Both the position numbers and the translations under genes were made by a program. The notes beneath the pieces were generated by a model. It was not told the origin of the DNA. It worked only from the letters and a program-made list of their open reading frames with translations, and did no database searches. A stretch of DNA of 17,829 bases from Alphaproteobacteria bacterium (GTDB lineage Bacteria; Pseudomonadota; Alphaproteobacteria; Sphingomonadales; SMXR01). The DNA lies in the NCBI GenBank assembly GCA_004356215.1, contig SMXR01000045.1:1-17829 (forward strand), written 5' to 3'. Below are positions 15,260 through 17,829 of this stretch, piece by piece; the first letter of the stretch is position 1, and each line of letters opens with the position of its first letter.

Positions 15260-16495
15260 ATGGCCAAAAGAAACCAAAAAGAAAACACATATGATGTTGT
15301 CATTTCTGGCGGCGGCATGGTGGGCATGACCCTTGGCTGCGGTTTGGCAGCCTGCGGCATAAAAGCTGCTGTGGTTGATCGGGAAAAACCCGCGGTTCAA
15401 ATGGCCCCCACCTTTGATGGCCGCTCAACCGCGATTGCCTTTGCCAGTTATCGCATGCTTGAGGCCATCGGCTTTTGGAAGCATGTGGAAAAATACGCGC
15501 AAGCAATGGAAGATATTCACGTTTCAGATAAAGGTTCGGTATTTTTTGTTCATTTCGCCGCCCAAGACAGTGGCAACCACCCGATGGGGTTCATGGTGGA
15601 AAACCGTTACATTCGAATGGCCTTGGCGAAGCGCGCCAAAGAGCTGAAAGCCCTGACCCTGATAGCCCCGGACAGTATCGGCACCCACACAAAAAGCCCG
15701 GCAGGGGTTTCCATGACCCTGAAAAGCGGCAAAAAATTAAAGGCCCCGCTTCTGGTTTCGGCAGAGGGGCGCAACAGCCCCTTGCGTGAGGCGGCCGGCA
15801 TTCATTTGAACAAATGGTCTTATAAACAAATCGGGATTGTCGCCACCATCAAACACACACTTCCCCATTTGGGCATCGCCCATGAGAAGTTTTTCCCGGA
15901 AGGGCCGTTCGCAATCCTGCCCTTGACCGGCAACCGGTCATCTTTGGTGTGGAGTACACGGGAAGATTACGCGCCGGTGATTCTGGATCTTTCCGACCGT
16001 GCCTTTGAGGCCGAAGTCGCTAAAAAAGTTGGTGGTTTTTTGGGCGAGGTCAAGGTTATCGGCCCGAGGTGGAGCTTTCCTTTAAGCTTTATGATGGCAG
16101 AGCGCGCCACCGATGAACGTCTGGCACTGGTTGGGGATGCCGGGCATGCTATTCACCCGATCGCCGGACAGGGCTTGAATATGGGGTTTAGGGATGTCGC
16201 CGCCCTGATAGAGGTCTTGGTGACGGCCAAGGCAAATGGTGAAGATTTGGGATCGGCGATGGTGCTTGAGCGCTATGACCGCTGGCGGCGAACCGATAAT
16301 GTTACCCTGGGGGCAGCAACCGATGCCCTGACCAGGTTATTTTCAAATAATTTCCCGCCGGTTCGCCTGTTGCGGGATGTCGGGCTGGGTTTGGTACAAA
16401 AATCACCACCGGCGAAAAAGTTTTTTGTCAGCCATGCCCGGGGAACGCTGGGAAACCTGCCATCGCTGTTAAGGGGTGAGTTGCCCCATGCGTAG
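15260..16495 (+). CDS. UbiH/UbiF/COQ6-family FAD-dependent monooxygenase
   Basis: Members of this family hydroxylate the aromatic ring during ubiquinone biosynthesis. The 411-residue product shows the FAD-binding GGGMVG (17-22), DGRSTAIAFAS (53-63), VSAEGRNSPLR (166-176, the DG motif) and GDAGHAIHPIAGQGLNMGFRD (second FAD motif, from 292). These are diagnostic for the UbiH/COQ6 group. Which ring position it acts on (UbiH, UbiF, UbiI or UbiL type) cannot be told from sequence alone, so no symbol is given. I chose ATG 15260, preceded by TAAGGG, because YDVVISGGG then starts near residue 11 as in the family. An ATG at 15158 is in frame, but the extra 34 residues look non-coding. It ends one base from the convergent Trm112-like gene. 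Confidence 0.92.
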   Translation: MAKRNQKENTYDVVISGGGMVGMTLGCGLAACGIKAAVVDREKPAVQMAPTFDGRSTAIAFASYRMLEAIGFWKHVEKYAQAMEDIHVSDKGSVFFVHFAAQDSGNHPMGFMVENRYIRMALAKRAKELKALTLIAPDSIGTHTKSPAGVSMTLKSGKKLKAPLLVSAEGRNSPLREAAGIHLNKWSYKQIGIVATIKHTLPHLGIAHEKFFPEGPFAILPLTGNRSSLVWSTREDYAPVILDLSDRAFEAEVAKKVGGFLGEVKVIGPRWSFPLSFMMAERATDERLALVGDAGHAIHPIAGQGLNMGFRDVAALIEVLVTAKANGEDLGSAMVLERYDRWRRTDNVTLGAATDALTRLFSNNFPPVRLLRDVGLGLVQKSPPAKKFFVSHARGTLGNLPSLLRGELPHA

Positions 16496-16496
16496 G

Positions 16497-16673
16497 TTAT
16501 TTGCCTAATTTCCGGGCTTCATCGACCAACATAATCGGAATGCCATCGCGAATAGGAAACGCCAACCCGGCCTTTTTGGAAATCAGCTCTTGGGCCTTCC
16601 TATCATAAACCAGCGGCGTTTTGGTTAGCGGGCACACCAGAACTTCCAAAAGTTTAGGGTCAACCTCTGTCAT
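16497..16673 (-). CDS. Trm112-family (UPF0434/YcaR-like) small protein
   Basis: This 58-residue protein reads MTEVDPKLLEVLVCPLTKTP, then LVYDRKAQELISKKAGLAFP and IRDGIPIMLVDEARKL. The LLEVLVCPLTK start and the AFPIRDGIPIML segment are the hallmark of the short bacterial Trm112/YcaR proteins. In eukaryotes and archaea Trm112 activates methyltransferases; the role of the bacterial short form is not established. Only one cysteine of the usual zinc-ribbon set is present, as is common in this short form. A GGGAG about ten bases upstream overlaps the end of the thioredoxin gene, 15 bases away, so the two form an operon. The stop is one base from the end of the convergent ubiH-type gene. Confidence 0.92.
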   Translation of the reverse strand: MTEVDPKLLEVLVCPLTKTPLVYDRKAQELISKKAGLAFPIRDGIPIMLVDEARKLGK

Positions 16674-16688
16674 GTTTGTTGCGCTCCC

Positions 16689-17597
16689 TTAAGAAAATAA
16701 AATCGACGATAATTTACGCCGGTTCTCGATGGTAAACGGATCGCCCGCGCCAGCGGCGGCGAACATTTTGATCAAAAGCTTGCGCGCGGCATTGTCATCC
16801 CATTCACGGTCGCGGGCAATAATGGCCAGCAACGCTTCGGCGGCCTCTTCTTTCTTATCGGTGGCAAAAAGCGCCCTGGCCAGGTCATATTGCGCCTGAT
16901 TGTCATCCGGGTTTTTGTTGGCGGCCGCCCTTAGGGCATCAAGGTTGCTATCCGCACCTTCCTCGCCGGCCAAATCAAGCGCGGCAAAGGCGGGCACCAG
17001 GCCGGGGTGGGATTTTTTATCTTCAGCAATGGTTTCCAACAGCTCCCTGGCCTGCTGCAAGTGCCCGGCTTTTATATAAGCCCGCGCCAGCCCGCCGATG
17101 GCATCCAGGTTTTCAGGCTCGTCCTGGGCAATCTGGGCGTAAAGCTCCAGCGCCGGGGCGACTTCGCCGGCCTCCAATAATTCCTTGGCTTTTTGCAGGA
17201 TTTCACCATTATCCGGGGCCCCAAAATTTCCGCCAATTTTGACAATAAAGGTCTTGATTTCACTTTCAGATAAAACGCCGGCAAAACCATCGACCGGTTG
17301 GCCATCCTTAAAGGCCATGACGGTTGGCAATGACTCGACGTGAAGCTGTGCCGCCAGATCCTTGTTATCATCAACGTTGACCTTGACCAGCTTGACCGAC
17401 CCACCGGCCTGGTTCACCACCTTTTCCAGCAATGGAGTTAGTGTTTTGCACGGCTCACACCAGTCAGCCCAGAAATCGACCAGAACCGGCTGGGCCCGTG
17501 ATTCTTCAATCACATCCGCCATAAAGCTGGACATATCGCTGGATTTGATCAGGCCATCTGGGGCTTTTCCATCGGCGTTGCCAATAGTGGTAGTCAT
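16689..17597 (-). CDS. Thioredoxin-TPR protein of the CnoX/YbbN type
   Basis: The 302-residue cytoplasmic protein has an N-terminal thioredoxin domain (about 15-125): VLVDFWADWCEPCKTLTPLL, VKVNVDDNKDLA, and the cis-Pro loop SLPTVMAF. A C-terminal TPR-like helical region follows (about 130-302: ALELYAQIAQDEPENLDAIG, AQYDLARALFATDKKEEAAE). This architecture defines CnoX/YbbN, which protects proteins from oxidation and works with chaperones such as GroEL. The active site is WCEPC (46-50). Both cysteines are kept, unlike the E. coli version, but Glu replaces the usual Gly of thioredoxin WCGPC. AAGGGA eight bases before the ATG is a strong ribosome-binding site. The Trm112-like gene follows in the same unit. 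Confidence 0.94.
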   Translation of the reverse strand: MTTTIGNADGKAPDGLIKSSDMSSFMADVIEESRAQPVLVDFWADWCEPCKTLTPLLEKVVNQAGGSVKLVKVNVDDNKDLAAQLHVESLPTVMAFKDGQPVDGFAGVLSESEIKTFIVKIGGNFGAPDNGEILQKAKELLEAGEVAPALELYAQIAQDEPENLDAIGGLARAYIKAGHLQQARELLETIAEDKKSHPGLVPAFAALDLAGEEGADSNLDALRAAANKNPDDNQAQYDLARALFATDKKEEAAEALLAIIARDREWDDNAARKLLIKMFAAAGAGDPFTIENRRKLSSILFS

Positions 17598-17679
17598 GGG
17601 GTAATCCCTTCAAAATTCACTGCACCATAATACCTAATTTAAAAAAGAGCCATGTTTTTGAAATATTTACAGAAACCTG

Positions 17680-17707
17680 TTGCAATAGGGGACTTGTTTC
17701 GTATATT
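17680..17707 (+). promoter_or_regulatory. Promoter for tRNA-Gly
   Basis: TTGCAA (17680-17685) and TATATT (17702-17707) are separated by 16 bases and match sigma-70-type -35 and -10 boxes. The bases after the -10 box, CCGGCG, are GC-rich, as expected for a stringently controlled stable-RNA promoter. Transcription would start near 17714, about 34 bases before the tRNA. A small inverted repeat, GGGAT (17722-17726) with ATCCC (17733-17737), lies in the leader. Confidence 0.7.
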
Positions 17708-17747
17708 CCGGCGTCTGAACAGGGATGAATATATCCCCTGCCTCAAA

Positions 17748-17822
17748 GCGGGTGTAGCTCAGGGGTAGAGCGAAACGTTGCCAACGTTTAGGTCGTGAGT
17801 TCGAATCTCATCACCCGCTCCA
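17748..17822 (+). tRNA. tRNA-Gly (anticodon GCC)
   Basis: A full cloverleaf is visible. The acceptor stem GCGGGTG (17748-17754) pairs with CACCCGC (17812-17818). The D stem is GCTC/GAGC. The anticodon stem AAACG/CGTTT encloses the loop TTGCCAA with anticodon GCC. The T arm is GTGAG TTCGAAT CTCAT. The discriminator is T and CCA is encoded in the DNA (17820-17822). It is 75 bases long and reads glycine codons GGC and GGU. It has its own promoter upstream and is divergent from the thioredoxin-TPR gene. Confidence 0.97.
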
Positions 17823-17829
17823 TTAAAAA

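Noticed and set aside
1..17829. Search for mobile elements, CRISPR arrays, phage or defence genes
   Set aside because: No transposase, integrase, spaced repeats, terminal inverted repeats or defence domains were seen; the gene content is typical core chromosome.

Overview
The window is a stretch of ordinary chromosome from a Gram-negative alphaproteobacterium of moderate GC content. The evidence is the gene order mnmG-rsmG-parA-parB, the opposing block encoding a DUF3576 lipoprotein, LeuS, LptE and HolA, and the neighbourhood of LolA, FtsK, a UbiH-type hydroxylase, a Trm112-like protein and a thioredoxin-TPR protein. The order within the class is uncertain; a Rhodospirillales-like or marine lineage would fit. 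I see no phage, insertion sequence, CRISPR array, toxin-antitoxin module or defence island.

Layout. Bases 1-3395 (+) hold the end of mnmG, then rsmG, parA and parB. A perfect parS centromere palindrome lies inside the 5' end of rsmG. Bases 3415-8076 (-) hold DUF3576 lipoprotein, leuS, lptE and holA, read in that order, with a hairpin terminator between the lipoprotein gene and leuS. Bases 8077-8412 are a divergent gap with one doubtful small ORF. Bases 8413-9282 (+) encode an exported protein that looks like an outer-membrane beta-barrel. Next come a ThiE/TenI-like gene (-), a YggS-type PLP protein (+), an L,D-transpeptidase-like protein (-) and an OmpR-type response regulator (+). Bases 12010-15101 (-) hold ftsK followed by lolA. 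A ubiH-type monooxygenase (+) faces a two-gene unit of thioredoxin-TPR and Trm112-like protein (-). The window ends with tRNA-Gly(GCC), which has a recognisable promoter.

How the genes work together. The left end is the chromosome-partition locus (ParA, ParB, parS), usually near the replication origin, beside two RNA-modification genes. The minus block combines tRNA charging (LeuS), LPS assembly (LptE) and the clamp-loader delta subunit (HolA). The right half is rich in envelope and division functions: barrel protein, LolA-type carrier, L,D-transpeptidase fold and FtsK.

Several convergent neighbours are packed extremely tightly: two pairs overlap by 4 bases and one pair is separated by a single base. 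Between the response regulator and lolA there is a four-unit 9-bp tandem repeat whose every unit carries an in-frame stop codon for both genes. The most notable items are this repeat, the parS inside rsmG, the unassigned barrel protein, and some active-site variants. I did not find a convincing undescribed multi-gene system.
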